Below, piece by piece: positions 32,091-41,111 of a stretch of DNA of 64,000 nt. The stretch is from Providencia rettgeri (GTDB lineage Bacteria; Pseudomonadota; Gammaproteobacteria; Enterobacterales; Enterobacteriaceae), in the NCBI RefSeq assembly GCF_001874625.1, contig NZ_CP017671.1:3720001-3784000 (forward strand), in the 5' to 3' direction. Numbering within the stretch: the first letter of the stretch is position 1; every line of letters starts with the position of its first letter. Under the pieces are notes generated by a model. That model saw nothing but the letters and a program-made list of their open reading frames with translations. It did not search any database and was not told where the DNA came from. A program made the translations under genes and the position numbers.

Positions 32091-32435
32091 TATCCTGTAA
32101 CCCCAGCGTAGTTCATTTTTGAATTTTAAAAAACAATGCTATGTCACTCACCCAGAAAATACCCACAACAGACTGTTCGCTCATTTACCTAAATAATTAA
32201 ACTAGTAAAGCAAAAAATACCGCTGTACTTAGAATAAGTAGGGTATGCGATTAGGTTATAACAACCATCAATAGCGGGATAAGAAACTATAGCCATAAAT
32301 AATAACTAAAAAGCCTAAAGCAATTAGCAGATGGATCATATCCATAAAAGCGGTTAGTAATAATTTGGCAAATAAAGACATTTTTAGCTAAAAATACAGT
32401 ACAATGCGCTGTTTATTAACAATAAGGAATGATAT
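32091..32435. promoter_or_regulatory. Divergent cysJ / queD intergenic region
   Basis: The 345-base AT-rich gap must carry the cysJIH promoter (minus) and the queD promoter (plus). A TACAAT hexamer at 32400-32405 is a possible -10 for queD, and AAGGAATGATAT supplies its ribosome site. A possible small minus-strand ORF (32268-32381) is listed separately. No clear operator was found. Confidence 0.45.
32268..32381 (-). CDS. Possible 37-residue single-span membrane protein
   Basis: An ATG-to-TGA frame of 38 codons between cysJ and queD encodes a peptide beginning MSLFAKLLLTAFMDM. A strongly hydrophobic middle (HLLIALGFLVIIYGYSF) reads like a single transmembrane helix, and the end is basic and aromatic. 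No clear ribosome site precedes the ATG and I do not recognise a family. It could be chance in AT-rich sequence. Confidence 0.25.
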   Translation of the reverse strand: MSLFAKLLLTAFMDMIHLLIALGFLVIIYGYSFLSRY

Positions 32436-32801
32436 ATGAGCACAACAATCTATAAGGATTTTACGTTCGAAGCTGCACACAAACTTCCCCATGTCCCCGC
32501 TGGTCATAAGTGTGGTCGTCTGCATGGGCATTCTTTCATGGTGCGTTTAGAAATTACTGGGGAAGTTGATAAACAGAGTGGTTGGATTATTGATTTTGCT
32601 GATGTGAAAGCGGTATTTAAGCCTATTTGGGAACAACTAGACCATCATTATTTAAATGAGATCAAAGGGCTAGAAAACCCAACAAGTGAAGTATTAGCAC
32701 AATGGATCTGGCAACAAACTAAACCACATTTACCTTTATTAAGTGCAGTCACCGTTAAAGAAACTTGCAATGCAGGCTGCGTTTATCGCGGGCAGGCTTA
32801 A
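32436..32801 (+). CDS. queD: 6-carboxy-5,6,7,8-tetrahydropterin synthase QueD
   Basis: This 121-residue enzyme converts dihydroneopterin triphosphate to carboxytetrahydropterin in queuosine synthesis. The zinc ligands H15, H30 and H32 and the catalytic C26 are visible in AAHKLPH and [12 protein letters not shown]. The C-terminal [12 protein letters not shown] is typical. queE, the next pathway step, lies 1.2 kb away on the other strand. Confidence 0.96.
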   Translation: MSTTIYKDFTFEAAHKLPHVPAGHKCGRLHGHSFMVRLEITGEVDKQSGWIIDFADVKAVFKPIWEQLDHHYLNEIKGLENPTSEVLAQWIWQQTKPHLPLLSAVTVKETCNAGCVYRGQA

Positions 32802-33345
32802 AAATACAAGTTCTAAAAAGGTAATAGTATTTCCCGTAACTATTTTGATAGCTGGGTAAAAATAAAATTCATTTATATAGGGATACAAGCCCCTCAGGCT
32901 GCTGGTTTAGTGGCAAGCCTAATCGGTTTTGAAAATAAATGAGGGGCAAAAATCTCTATATCCTTCTCTTCGACTTATCGCTAATTATACAGTAAATAAT
33001 AATCCCCCTCAGATAAAGCACTCCCTAACACACCATATGAAAAGCTTTCCAACCGCTATCAAGTGGCAGTGGTTAATCTGGTATCAAGACCTAAGATTAA
33101 GATAAGAAGAGTTGCCGCTAAAGTATAAGCAAGAAGTGAAGCAACCACGGGCATTTTCTATCTTCGCAAAAAATGAAGTCACTGAAAAGTTTACATTTTT
33201 GCAACAATATAAATAAAAAGAGGCCATTGACGGCTATTTTAAGTTTTCTGGCATAAAGAATATAAAAACTTTAATTTGACATAGTGCATCAAATTATAAC
33301 CTGATCTATTATTTACCATTATTTACTTTTAATAAGGCAGGGAAA
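32802..33345. other. Intergenic region queD-yagU with a possible gene remnant
   Basis: This 544-base region holds no intact gene. An imperfect hairpin pairs AGCCCCTCA around 32890 with TGAGGGGC around 32940 (8 bases). A coding-like stretch with an internal stop lies at 33037-33216 and is described separately. The remainder is AT-rich and should contain the yagU promoter. Confidence 0.4.
33037..33216 (+). pseudogene. Possible decayed small ORF with one in-frame stop
   Basis: A frame starting ATG at 33037 reads MKSFPTAIKWQWLIWYQDLR and meets TAA at 33103. It then continues in the same frame for 36 further codons (EELPLKYKQEVKQPRAFSIF and on) to TAA at 33214. The downstream part has protein-like composition rather than AT-driven codons. 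I do not recognise a parent gene. It may be a relic, or chance. Confidence 0.2.
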
Positions 33346-33963
33346 ATGAATCTATTTCAACAAACACCCAAATCCAGAAGACGTTATGGATTAGCAGCAT
33401 TTATCGGTTTAATCGCAGGTATTGTCTCATCGTTTGTCAAATGGGGCGCTGAAGTTCCATTACCGCCAAGAAGCCCAACAGATATGTTCAACGCGGCTTG
33501 CTCGCCTGAAACTCTGATCCGCGCAGCAGAACAAATTGACTGCTCACGTAATTTTCTAAATCCACCTTATATTTTCTTAAGAGATTGGTTAGGAATTGCA
33601 GACCCTAATTCTGCGGTTTACACCTTTGCAGGGCACGTGTTTAATTCAGTGGGTGTTACTCACATCCTATTTTCTATCGTGTTTGCTGTCGGATATTGCA
33701 TTGTTGCTGAAATATTCCCTAAAATTAAGCTATGGCAAGGGTTATTAGCGGGTGCACTGGCGCAATTATTTGTCCATATGATTTCATTCCCTCTTATGGG
33801 GCTCACCCCTCCACTTTTCGACCTCCCATGGTACGAGAATGTTTCAGAAATATTTGGCCATTTAATTTGGTTTTGGTCTATTGAGATTATTCGTCGTGAC
33901 TTACGTAACCGTATTACTCACGAGCCCGATCCTGAAGTGCCGTTAAACCAACCATTTAGATAA
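33346..33963 (+). CDS. yagU: YagU family inner membrane protein (DUF1440)
   Basis: This 205-residue membrane protein is nearly identical along its length to E. coli YagU as I remember it, from [17 protein letters not shown] to [14 protein letters not shown]. Three hydrophobic spans are visible (about residues 15-32, 100-120 and 135-155). YagU has been linked to acid resistance in E. coli; its molecular activity is unknown. Confidence 0.92.
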   Translation: MNLFQQTPKSRRRYGLAAFIGLIAGIVSSFVKWGAEVPLPPRSPTDMFNAACSPETLIRAAEQIDCSRNFLNPPYIFLRDWLGIADPNSAVYTFAGHVFNSVGVTHILFSIVFAVGYCIVAEIFPKIKLWQGLLAGALAQLFVHMISFPLMGLTPPLFDLPWYENVSEIFGHLIWFWSIEIIRRDLRNRITHEPDPEVPLNQPFR

Positions 33964-33971
33964 TGTTAAAG

Positions 33972-34002
33972 CCCCCAATGATTGTTTTTCAACTATTGGG
34001 GG
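33972..34002. terminator. Hairpin between yagU and queE
   Basis: An 8-base perfect stem (CCCCCAAT / ATTGGGGG) with a 15-base loop lies 8 bases after the yagU stop and is convergent with queE. T-rich sequence comes only about 16 bases downstream on the plus strand. Confidence 0.55.
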
Positions 34003-34030
34003 TCGATGCAAAGTCATCGTTATTTTTTTA

Positions 34031-34702
34031 TTATTGAATATCCAAATACTTATGCGTTTGAATCGATAAACGCCAATTACGCTGTATACAAGTGTCAATA
34101 CACAATTTCGTTGCTGTCGCCTTTTGGCTAATCGGTTGTAATGCAACGATAGGTGGAGCATCCACAGTACGTAATGCTAAAATTCTTTCAAGCGCTTCAA
34201 TATCTTTTTCTCGCGCAACTGGGTGCTTAATTTCATTAGCCCTATCCACCGCTTGGCTAAGTACTTTCAATCCGCCTTTCATACCTACTTTTGGTGATAC
34301 CGTCACCCAAGTCTCTTCTGTGCATTGAACTGGGTAAGTCCCACTCGTTTCAATTTGGCATTGATACCCTTGCTTCTCCAAAGCCTCGGTCAATGATGTT
34401 AAATCATAAATACAAGGTTCTCCGCCCGTGATCACAATATGTTTCGCGGTAAAACCACTTTTTTGCATCAATTGGACCAACCCATCCGCATCAGACATCG
34501 CCCACCAATCACTATCTTGTGTTTTCAATGCAATATCGCCCAAAGTGGTTTCTTTTGCAGGTTCCTTATCCCAAGTTTGTTTAGTGTCACACCAACTGCA
34601 ACCAACAGGGCAGCCCTGCAAACGAATAAATACTGCTGGGACACCAGTGAAAACACCTTCCCCCTGTATTGTTTGGAAGATTTCATTAATTGGGTACTTC
34701 AT
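34031..34702 (-). CDS. queE: 7-carboxy-7-deazaguanine synthase QueE
   Basis: This radical SAM enzyme makes 7-carboxy-7-deazaguanine in queuosine synthesis. The cluster cysteines C31, C35 and C38 sit in GCPVGCSWCDTK. The substrate-side blocks PINEIFQTIQGEG and ITGGEPCIYDL are intact. The start at 34702 follows AGGAG and gives 223 residues, the E. coli length; an upstream frame from 34723 is less likely. Confidence 0.95.
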   Translation of the reverse strand: MKYPINEIFQTIQGEGVFTGVPAVFIRLQGCPVGCSWCDTKQTWDKEPAKETTLGDIALKTQDSDWWAMSDADGLVQLMQKSGFTAKHIVITGGEPCIYDLTSLTEALEKQGYQCQIETSGTYPVQCTEETWVTVSPKVGMKGGLKVLSQAVDRANEIKHPVAREKDIEALERILALRTVDAPPIVALQPISQKATATKLCIDTCIQRNWRLSIQTHKYLDIQ

Positions 34703-34879
34703 ACTGCTCCTAGAATAATCCATTTAGCGCATATTATATTGCAGATATCTATCTCACGGGCAATGCACTTTGTGATAATGTAATCACCTTGCGTTCAGGA
34801 AAGTACATCAATTAAATCAACGAAACCGAAACTATATTCGGTACAATATATTAAAACAAAGTCAATGACAGGAAAAGAC

Positions 34880-36247
34880 ATGCAAAGTAGTGAACAAAAT
34901 CAACTCAGAAAGGGGCTGAGTGTTCGGCACATTCGCTTTATGGCCTTAGGCTCAGCGATTGGTACAGGGCTGTTTTACGGCTCAGCATCAGCCATTCAGG
35001 CTGCTGGGCCTGCAGTATTACTTGCCTATATGTTAGGCGGTGCAGCCGTGTTTATGGTAATGCGTGCCCTCGGTGAAATGGCGGTGCATAACCCCGTCCC
35101 AGGCTCTTTCTCTCACTATGCAAGTCATTATATGGGCCCTCTAGCTGGCTTTCTCACTGGCTGGAACTATGTATTTGAAATGCTGGTTGTCTGCTTAGCT
35201 GATATTACCGCCTTCGGGATGTACATGGGGTTCTGGTTCCCACATGTCGACCAGTGGGTATGGGTATTAAGTATCGTACTATTTATTAGTGCGCTCAATT
35301 TATGTCATGTCAAAATCTTTGGCGAAATGGAATTCTGGCTTTCTATCATAAAAGTCAGTGCCATCATTGGTATGATAGTTGGTGGTGCATTCTTAATGTT
35401 CTATGGTTTTGGTCAAGAAACCAACCACGAAGTTGGGCTACAAAATCTGTGGGAACACGGTGGTTTCATGCCAAACGGCATTGAGGGGGTCATCGCCTCT
35501 TTAGCTATCGTCATGTTTGCGTTTGGCGGTATTGAAGTCATTGGTATTACCGCAAGTGAAGCCCAGAATCCAGAAAAAACCATTCCTAAAGCCATCAATG
35601 CTGTACCTATTCGCATATTACTATTTTATGGTTTAACACTATTTATCCTGATGTGTATTTACCCATGGAATCAAATCGGCCAAAACGGTAGTCCATTTGT
35701 ACAAATTTTCGATAGCTTAGGTATTCAATCAGCAGCCAATATCTTGAATATTGTCGTTATCACCGCCGCAATTTCTGCGATTAACAGTGATATTTTTGGT
35801 GCTGGCCGCATGATGTACGGCATGGCTCAAGATGGGCAAGCGCCAAAAGTCTTTACCAAACTAACAAAAAGTGGTGTTCCATGGGTAACTGTACTGGTTA
35901 TGTCTGTCGTAATGTTATTGGGCGTTTACCTTAACTACCTATTACCAGAAAAAATCTTCGTGATTATTGCATCTATTGCAACCTTCGCGACCGTCTGGGT
36001 ATGGCTCATGATCTTACTATCTCATGTTGCTATGCGCCGAAAAATGAGCCAAGAAGAAGTAAAACAACTAAAATTTCCAGTACCGTTCTGGCCTGTAGGC
36101 CCTGCTCTCACTATTGCATTCATGGTGTTTGTTATCGCATTGCTAGGCTTCTTTAAAGATACTCAGGTCGCATTAATCGTCGGCTTTGTTTGGGTTGCTT
36201 TACTCAGTATTGCTTTCTTTATTATGCGTTCTTACCAAAAGCGCTAA
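34880..36247 (+). CDS. APC-family amino acid permease, ProY-like
   Basis: This permease of about 455 residues has some twelve hydrophobic spans. The APC signature [20 protein letters not shown] is near the N-terminus and [19 protein letters not shown] is in the middle. It most resembles E. coli ProY, a cryptic proline transporter, but this subfamily also includes histidine and other carriers, so the substrate is open. The start at 34880 is favoured because AGGA precedes it; an ATG at 34865 has no ribosome site. It converges on the methionine gamma-lyase operon. Confidence 0.85.
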   Translation: MQSSEQNQLRKGLSVRHIRFMALGSAIGTGLFYGSASAIQAAGPAVLLAYMLGGAAVFMVMRALGEMAVHNPVPGSFSHYASHYMGPLAGFLTGWNYVFEMLVVCLADITAFGMYMGFWFPHVDQWVWVLSIVLFISALNLCHVKIFGEMEFWLSIIKVSAIIGMIVGGAFLMFYGFGQETNHEVGLQNLWEHGGFMPNGIEGVIASLAIVMFAFGGIEVIGITASEAQNPEKTIPKAINAVPIRILLFYGLTLFILMCIYPWNQIGQNGSPFVQIFDSLGIQSAANILNIVVITAAISAINSDIFGAGRMMYGMAQDGQAPKVFTKLTKSGVPWVTVLVMSVVMLLGVYLNYLLPEKIFVIIASIATFATVWVWLMILLSHVAMRRKMSQEEVKQLKFPVPFWPVGPALTIAFMVFVIALLGFFKDTQVALIVGFVWVALLSIAFFIMRSYQKR

Positions 36248-36258
36248 CCTAAAAATAT

Positions 36259-36291
36259 AATAGCCCTATATTTATTCCATATAGGGCTATT
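36259..36291. terminator. Bidirectional terminator, permease / methionine gamma-lyase
   Basis: A perfect 13-base stem (AATAGCCCTATAT / ATATAGGGCTATT) with a 7-base loop is followed by a T run on the plus strand. An A-rich flank serves the minus strand. Confidence 0.9.
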
Positions 36292-36296
36292 TTTTA

Positions 36297-37484
36297 TTAT
36301 GGCTCAATAGCTTGACGAATATCGTCTATTAACTCATCCACGTTTTCTAAACCAATAGAAAGCCGAATCAACCCATCGCTAATACCATATTTCAACCTTT
36401 CTTCTCGAGTATAGGTCGAGTGGGTCATGCTAGCAGGGTGTTGAGCTAATGACTCACAATCTCCCAAACTCACCGCTCTTGAAAATAGCTTGAGGCGGTT
36501 CAAAAACAGTTTGCCGGCTTCGATTCCGCCTTTTAACTCGCAGGCAATAATCCCCCCAGCTAACTTCATTTGTCTTTGAGCTAATTGGTATTGTTCAAAG
36601 TTCGGTAATCCTGGATACATTATTGACTTTATCTGCGGATGAGACTGCAAATATTCAGCAATTTTATGCGTATTTTGAACAATCCGTTCCATGCGAACAG
36701 GTAGCGTTTTCACCCCTCTAAGAATTAAATTCGCATCATGAGGAGATAAGCATGCCCCCGTCATGTCTTTCAATCCAACTAACCTTACTTGTTTCGCATA
36801 CTCTGCGGAAGTCGCTATTGCCCCACCCATTGCATCCCCATGACCATTCATATATTTAGTCAAAGAATGAATAACAATATCAGCACCAAGTGTAATTGGC
36901 TTTTGGATATAAGGCGTACAGTATGTATTATCGACAGCCACCAATACTTTTTTTCGATGAGCAATTTCACTCACGGCTGCAATATCAACTAAGCGCATAT
37001 TTGGGTTAGCCGGTGATTCGAAAAATATTATCCGAGTTTTATCAGTGATCGCTTTAGCCACATTATTTGGATCGCTCATATCAATATGACGCACTTTTAC
37101 ACCAAATCGAGCTAATCCATGATGAAAAAAAGCATAGGTACAACCGTAAACGGTTAAGTCCACTAGTAGTTCATCACCAGGGTTTAACAATGTCCAAAAA
37201 GTCGCTGTAATCGCCCCCATACCTGAAGAGAACACAACAGCAGCCTCTGCCTCCTCAAGAGAAGCGATCCTATTTTCTAGTAAAGTTAGCGTCGGGTTAT
37301 TAATCCGAGTATAAATATACCCCTCTTTTTCACCACTAAAATAGGCACCTCCCTCTTCCACACTTTTAAATACATAAGTTGATGTTTGATAAATGGGTGC
37401 TGCTAATGAACCTAAATGTTGGTTTGCATCATAATGGCTATGAATTGCCCGTGTATCAAAAGAACTTTTTATATCTAAACTCAT
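36297..37484 (-). CDS. Methionine gamma-lyase
   Basis: This 395-residue PLP enzyme of the Cys/Met-metabolism family splits methionine to methanethiol, ammonia and 2-oxobutyrate. The PLP lysine is K210 (IHSLTKYMNGHGD). The residues that mark methionine gamma-lyase over cystathionine enzymes are present: Y113 and C115 in LTVYGCTYAF, matching Y114 and C116 of the P. putida enzyme. A strong GGAGGTGG ribosome site precedes the ATG. It is the last gene of an operon with the SQR-like flavoprotein and the DUF1641 protein, 15 bases after the latter. Confidence 0.9.
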   Translation of the reverse strand: MSLDIKSSFDTRAIHSHYDANQHLGSLAAPIYQTSTYVFKSVEEGGAYFSGEKEGYIYTRINNPTLTLLENRIASLEEAEAAVVFSSGMGAITATFWTLLNPGDELLVDLTVYGCTYAFFHHGLARFGVKVRHIDMSDPNNVAKAITDKTRIIFFESPANPNMRLVDIAAVSEIAHRKKVLVAVDNTYCTPYIQKPITLGADIVIHSLTKYMNGHGDAMGGAIATSAEYAKQVRLVGLKDMTGACLSPHDANLILRGVKTLPVRMERIVQNTHKIAEYLQSHPQIKSIMYPGLPNFEQYQLAQRQMKLAGGIIACELKGGIEAGKLFLNRLKLFSRAVSLGDCESLAQHPASMTHSTYTREERLKYGISDGLIRLSIGLENVDELIDDIRQAIEP

Positions 37485-37499
37485 ACCACCTCCTAAAAA

Positions 37500-37892
37500 T
37501 CACCCTCCTTGGGATTGAGATAATCGAGATCCGACAATTTGCAAAGTCCGTAAAACCGTACTAATTCCACGTAATGTGTCAGGATCTTTTAATAAAGCAT
37601 ACACTGAACGAAAATTTGGGTTTTTACTATCATATACACCTTCCATTTTAGCCATGTTATATGCTGTACCTAATTCCCATACAGGAACCAAAGTATCTTC
37701 AAATGAATTTGACAATCTTTCTACTGTACTGTTATCTAAGATATCAATAAGGTCAGAAACTAATGACAGTAAATCAACAATATTATCTAAGCGATTTAAT
37801 TGTAATAATGGTGCTAATTTTTCAGCAAGATGATTACCTGATTCTGAGCTAAGTAGCTCAACAAGCTTACTTTGAGTTTCATTATTCGACAT
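37500..37892 (-). CDS. DUF1641 protein
   Basis: This 130-residue helical, soluble protein has the DUF1641 pattern (LLSLVSDLIDILDN, LKDPDTLRGISTVLRTLQIVG). Such proteins commonly sit next to SQR-like flavoproteins or formate dehydrogenases, and their role is not established. A GAGGAATTT ribosome site supports the ATG. It lies 13 bases after the flavoprotein and 15 before methionine gamma-lyase, clearly within one operon. Confidence 0.75.
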   Translation of the reverse strand: MSNNETQSKLVELLSSESGNHLAEKLAPLLQLNRLDNIVDLLSLVSDLIDILDNSTVERLSNSFEDTLVPVWELGTAYNMAKMEGVYDSKNPNFRSVYALLKDPDTLRGISTVLRTLQIVGSRLSQSQGG

Positions 37893-37905
37893 TTTAAATT
37901 CCTCA

Positions 37906-39093
37906 TTAAACTAAGCCACGAATAGCTGCCCAATAGATACCCCTATTGAAGCCATTTCTCAGTAACCCTCCTAATTTAGTTGGAGGAGTCGGAATAACAT
38001 CGTGTTTATAATCATATTGCAAAGGCATTCCTGCTGTTAACCCCATTTGAGCAACTGCCTGAACTCGTCCATCATATATAGCCGCCGGATAACCATAAAT
38101 TAATTCACCACAAATGTTATCTGCAATAATTGCAGCTTGGTTATGGCAACTGCCTCCTGCTTTACTAATCGGTAAATCAACGGTATCCCCTATAACATAA
38201 ACACCGTCTATACCATATACTTGCATAGTTTCATGGTCTGTAGGTAACCATCCCTCACCATTATTGTGTTCACTTAATCCTGTATTAATTACTGCTTCTA
38301 CTGCGGTGATTGGCGGCGTACTAATCAATAAATCAAAAGGCTGTTCATCCCCTTCTTTTGAGTATGCAATTTTTTTATCGGGATCGACTTTATTTAATGT
38401 AAATCCCCTCTGTGCTTGAATATTTTTAATAGTAAATATTTCTGGAATAACTTCACAAACAGGCTGTTGCATAAATAAACAGTTACGTAATAATTGTGAC
38501 ACGGTTGGGTAGGTATAAACTATTTCAATATTATCCCTAACCCGGCGTTTACGTAAGAACTCATCAATCATCAGTGTTGTCTCCATAGGAGCAATGCCAC
38601 ACTGGTGAGGTACATTCGGCGTTTCAGGAAAAGAAACTGTAATAAAAATACGACCTTTTTCAATTTTACTAAGTTGGTCTGCTAATTTACGAGAAGCATC
38701 ATAGGCATAAAAGTGATTACCAATATCTTTTAGCCCTTCAATTCGTTCAGGTTTAGGTACACAACCTGTCGCAACCACTAAATAATCATAATGGTATTTT
38801 TTATTATTTATCGAATATAATTCTTTATCTTTAAAATTAAATGAATCTACTTTATCAATAACTAATTCAATTTCAGGCCTCAATAATTCACGCTCTGGAC
38901 GACTTAACTCATCTTTAAAAAACATATTGAAAGCCACATACATAAATGCCGGCTTATAATAGTGTATAGGGTTATCTGTTATTAAGGTTATTTTTATTTT
39001 TTTCGAAAAAATTTCTTTATTAAGTTTTCTAGCTAAAATATTAGCTAGCATGGTACCACCTGTACCACCACCCACAATAACTATATTTTTCAT
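37906..39093 (-). CDS. Sulfide:quinone oxidoreductase-like FAD flavoprotein
   Basis: This 395-residue flavoprotein has an N-terminal dinucleotide fold (VIVGGGTGGTMLANIL), the YLVVATGCVPKPE segment and a second FAD contact, GVYVIGDTVDLPISKAGGSC. The overall pattern is that of the SQR/FccB family, which oxidises sulfide and reduces quinone. Candidate redox cysteines are C111, C165 and C316, but I cannot align them securely to the known SQR pair, so another thiol or persulfide substrate is possible. It is the first gene of the operon with DUF1641 and methionine gamma-lyase. Confidence 0.75.
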   Translation of the reverse strand: MKNIVIVGGGTGGTMLANILARKLNKEIFSKKIKITLITDNPIHYYKPAFMYVAFNMFFKDELSRPERELLRPEIELVIDKVDSFNFKDKELYSINNKKYHYDYLVVATGCVPKPERIEGLKDIGNHFYAYDASRKLADQLSKIEKGRIFITVSFPETPNVPHQCGIAPMETTLMIDEFLRKRRVRDNIEIVYTYPTVSQLLRNCLFMQQPVCEVIPEIFTIKNIQAQRGFTLNKVDPDKKIAYSKEGDEQPFDLLISTPPITAVEAVINTGLSEHNNGEGWLPTDHETMQVYGIDGVYVIGDTVDLPISKAGGSCHNQAAIIADNICGELIYGYPAAIYDGRVQAVAQMGLTAGMPLQYDYKHDVIPTPPTKLGGLLRNGFNRGIYWAAIRGLV

Positions 39094-39343
39094 GGCATTT
39101 AATCCTTAAGAAATAAAACAACTCGACAAATAAATCGCTTATCACCGTGCTTTACACTTAATAAATATAGTTTAATTCCAATAATAACTTATACAATAAA
39201 TTGCATATAATTGAAAAAACAACAAGAAAAACTAATTACTTTCATATATTAAATAATTTTATCCGATAAATTCAAATGTTATTAATTGACTGTTTATTTA
39301 AATAAACAGTCATCAGTGTCACTAACCATTTGATAAAAAGATG
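39094..39343. promoter_or_regulatory. AT-rich promoter region of the SQR/methionine gamma-lyase operon
   Basis: About 250 very AT-rich bases lie upstream of the SQR-like gene. A TTATTTAAATAAACAG-type palindromic AT stretch lies near 39290-39310. No recognisable operator; in particular I saw no MetJ box pair. Confidence 0.35.
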
Positions 39344-39913
39344 CTAATACGAGTAGTGCCCTACAATCTTCCACTTAAATAGCACGTCTTCTGCCACCTG
39401 CCCATAACCAATGTTATGCATTACCAAATACCGTTGGCTATCAGGTAGCTTAATAGTGGTCACAATTCCAATATGCGGTCGACCATCATCTAAACGCCAC
39501 GAAACAATATCACCTGGAAAGTAATCTTGGCCATTATTGGTAATTTGTTTTACAGTAGCTTTTCGTGTAAAAAAACGTTCTAAATTAGGGACTCGTCGAT
39601 GATCAATATTTCTATCTGGCTTGCGTAAACCCCAAATACGCTGACTTGGATATTGATTAAAATTAGTTTTAATATCTTCATGTAATAATTTTTGTAAATC
39701 AATTCCGATCTTCCGATAACTACGGATAATCACATCAGAACACACCCCATAATTTTCAGGGACATCACCATTAGGATATTCAATCTGACGATAAGCCGGA
39801 TCATAAATAACCAAACGGGGTAGTAGTTCTGCTTGTTTCGCTAGCTCGATATTATTTTTTCCCATAACATGGTATGCACAAAATAATAAGGCTATAGGTA
39901 ATAATCGCTTCAA
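39344..39913 (-). CDS. DUF1287 (YijF-like) exported protein
   Basis: This 189-residue protein starts at a TTG behind GGAG. A hydrophobic N-terminus (MKRLLPIALLFCAYHV) reads as a signal peptide, which supports that start. The DUF1287 family is NlpC/P60-like, and the expected cysteine (YGVCSDVIIRSYRKIGID) and histidine (GRPHIGIV) are present. This suggests a periplasmic cysteine hydrolase, possibly on peptidoglycan. No substrate is known. Confidence 0.75.
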   Translation of the reverse strand: MKRLLPIALLFCAYHVMGKNNIELAKQAELLPRLVIYDPAYRQIEYPNGDVPENYGVCSDVIIRSYRKIGIDLQKLLHEDIKTNFNQYPSQRIWGLRKPDRNIDHRRVPNLERFFTRKATVKQITNNGQDYFPGDIVSWRLDDGRPHIGIVTTIKLPDSQRYLVMHNIGYGQVAEDVLFKWKIVGHYSY

Positions 39914-39994
39914 TGAACTATCTCCAGCTATAGTTGATAATAAAATCTACAATAGTTTCAGAGATAAATAAGGTGGGAAACTCTTAAAAAGATC

Positions 39995-40786
39995 TTACTT
40001 AAGCAAATCAAATTGAGTGATGATTGGATTATGGTCAGAAGCATCTGTTTGTAACACTCGACTTTCTTTAAGCTTCAAACCTCTATAAAACATAAAATCT
40101 AATGGCCGACCAAAAGCTTTTGTCCGTAAATCTAAATTATAGGTAACTTCTTTTAAGCCAACAGAACGAATAAAGCGTTTTAGTGCATTAATTCGCTGAC
40201 GACTCCATGCGTTAAAATCACCAGCAAGGAGTACCGGCCCCATATGCTTACTAATATGCGTTCCAAGCTTATTTAGTTGCTTAGTGTAGACATCTACCCC
40301 AAAACTAAAATTAATTGCGTGCACATTCGCTACCATCAATTGCTTACCATTCGGTAATGGATAAACCGTAATCAAAGCTGATTTTGCTAAACGTAATAAA
40401 GGCTCTTTCTCCCTCAATGGGCAGCAATAAATTGGATGTGATGTTGCCAATGTCATTACACCCGCAGGATGAGGAGAAAAAGGTAAAGCAGGGACTTGGT
40501 CAGCGATCAATTGATGTGAAGCAGCAAAAGAAATTAACTCTGGGGACATTTGAGCTTCTTGCAGTAAGATTAGTTTTCTATCGACCACTAACTCACGTAG
40601 CATTATTTTCCAATTTGGACGCTGCTGTTTATATATGTTCCAAGTAACGACATCTAAGGTTTCCCCAGCAGCAAATAACGGCATACCAATTGGAAGGGAT
40701 TCCCCTAACATATGTACAGGTGTAGGTTGAATACGTTTTGCAGGTTCACCTGCAATATATCGAACAGAATAAGTTCTTTTCGCCAC
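39995..40786 (-). CDS. yafD: Endonuclease/exonuclease/phosphatase family protein YafD
   Basis: This 263-residue EEP-family protein aligns from its GTG start (MAKRTYSVRYIAG) with E. coli YafD. Family residues are visible: WNIYKQQR with the asparagine, LLQEAQ with the metal glutamate, AGDFNAW, and the terminal SDHNPI with the catalytic histidine. Its substrate is unknown. In E. coli it also lies near rrnH, so the position beside this rRNA operon is conserved. Confidence 0.9.
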   Translation of the reverse strand: MAKRTYSVRYIAGEPAKRIQPTPVHMLGESLPIGMPLFAAGETLDVVTWNIYKQQRPNWKIMLRELVVDRKLILLQEAQMSPELISFAASHQLIADQVPALPFSPHPAGVMTLATSHPIYCCPLREKEPLLRLAKSALITVYPLPNGKQLMVANVHAINFSFGVDVYTKQLNKLGTHISKHMGPVLLAGDFNAWSRQRINALKRFIRSVGLKEVTYNLDLRTKAFGRPLDFMFYRGLKLKESRVLQTDASDHNPIITQFDLLK

Positions 40787-41073
40787 GTCTCATATCCCTA
40801 CATTGCAATGAAATAATCAATACCCTATTACAGCTTGATAAGATATCGCCTACCAGTATATCAAATCAGGCGCATCTTATCTTATCAAATTTGTAGTTTG
40901 TACTATTGCGAGGGGTCAACTCGAGACTAAACAATAATACTTATCGCAATCAGGCTACACCGCCTACTAGCTCAATCCCTCAGTGGACTACTGATTACTT
41001 TATCACCTTTAACGATAAACACACGATGTAGGCCTCTCTCCCTAAATTGCGTGATTTCGGTTTCCCCAAACGC
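40787..41073. other. Intergenic region yafD-rrn
   Basis: No gene is visible. An imperfect inverted repeat at 40837-40881 (GATAAGATATCGCCT / AGGCGCATCTTATC, one bulge) lies just upstream of yafD and could form a hairpin in its leader. Confidence 0.4.
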
Positions 41074-41099
41074 AAAAAAGCCACCCAATGGGTGGCTTT
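41074..41099 (-). terminator. rRNA operon terminator
   Basis: On the minus strand a 10-base perfect stem (AAAGCCACCC / GGGTGGCTTT) with a 3-base loop is followed by a run of T, 12 bases after the 5S gene. This is a classical intrinsic terminator for the rRNA operon. Confidence 0.93.
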
Positions 41100-41111
41100 C
41101 TCACTAATTTA

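Noticed and set aside
32855-32990. Riboswitch or small RNA downstream of queD
   Set aside because: Only an imperfect 8-base pairing around AGCCCCTCA is seen, with no recognised aptamer pattern, and it lies downstream rather than upstream of queD.
39094-39343. MetJ control of the methionine gamma-lyase operon
   Set aside because: No pair of met-box-like octamers could be found in the upstream region, unlike at metN.
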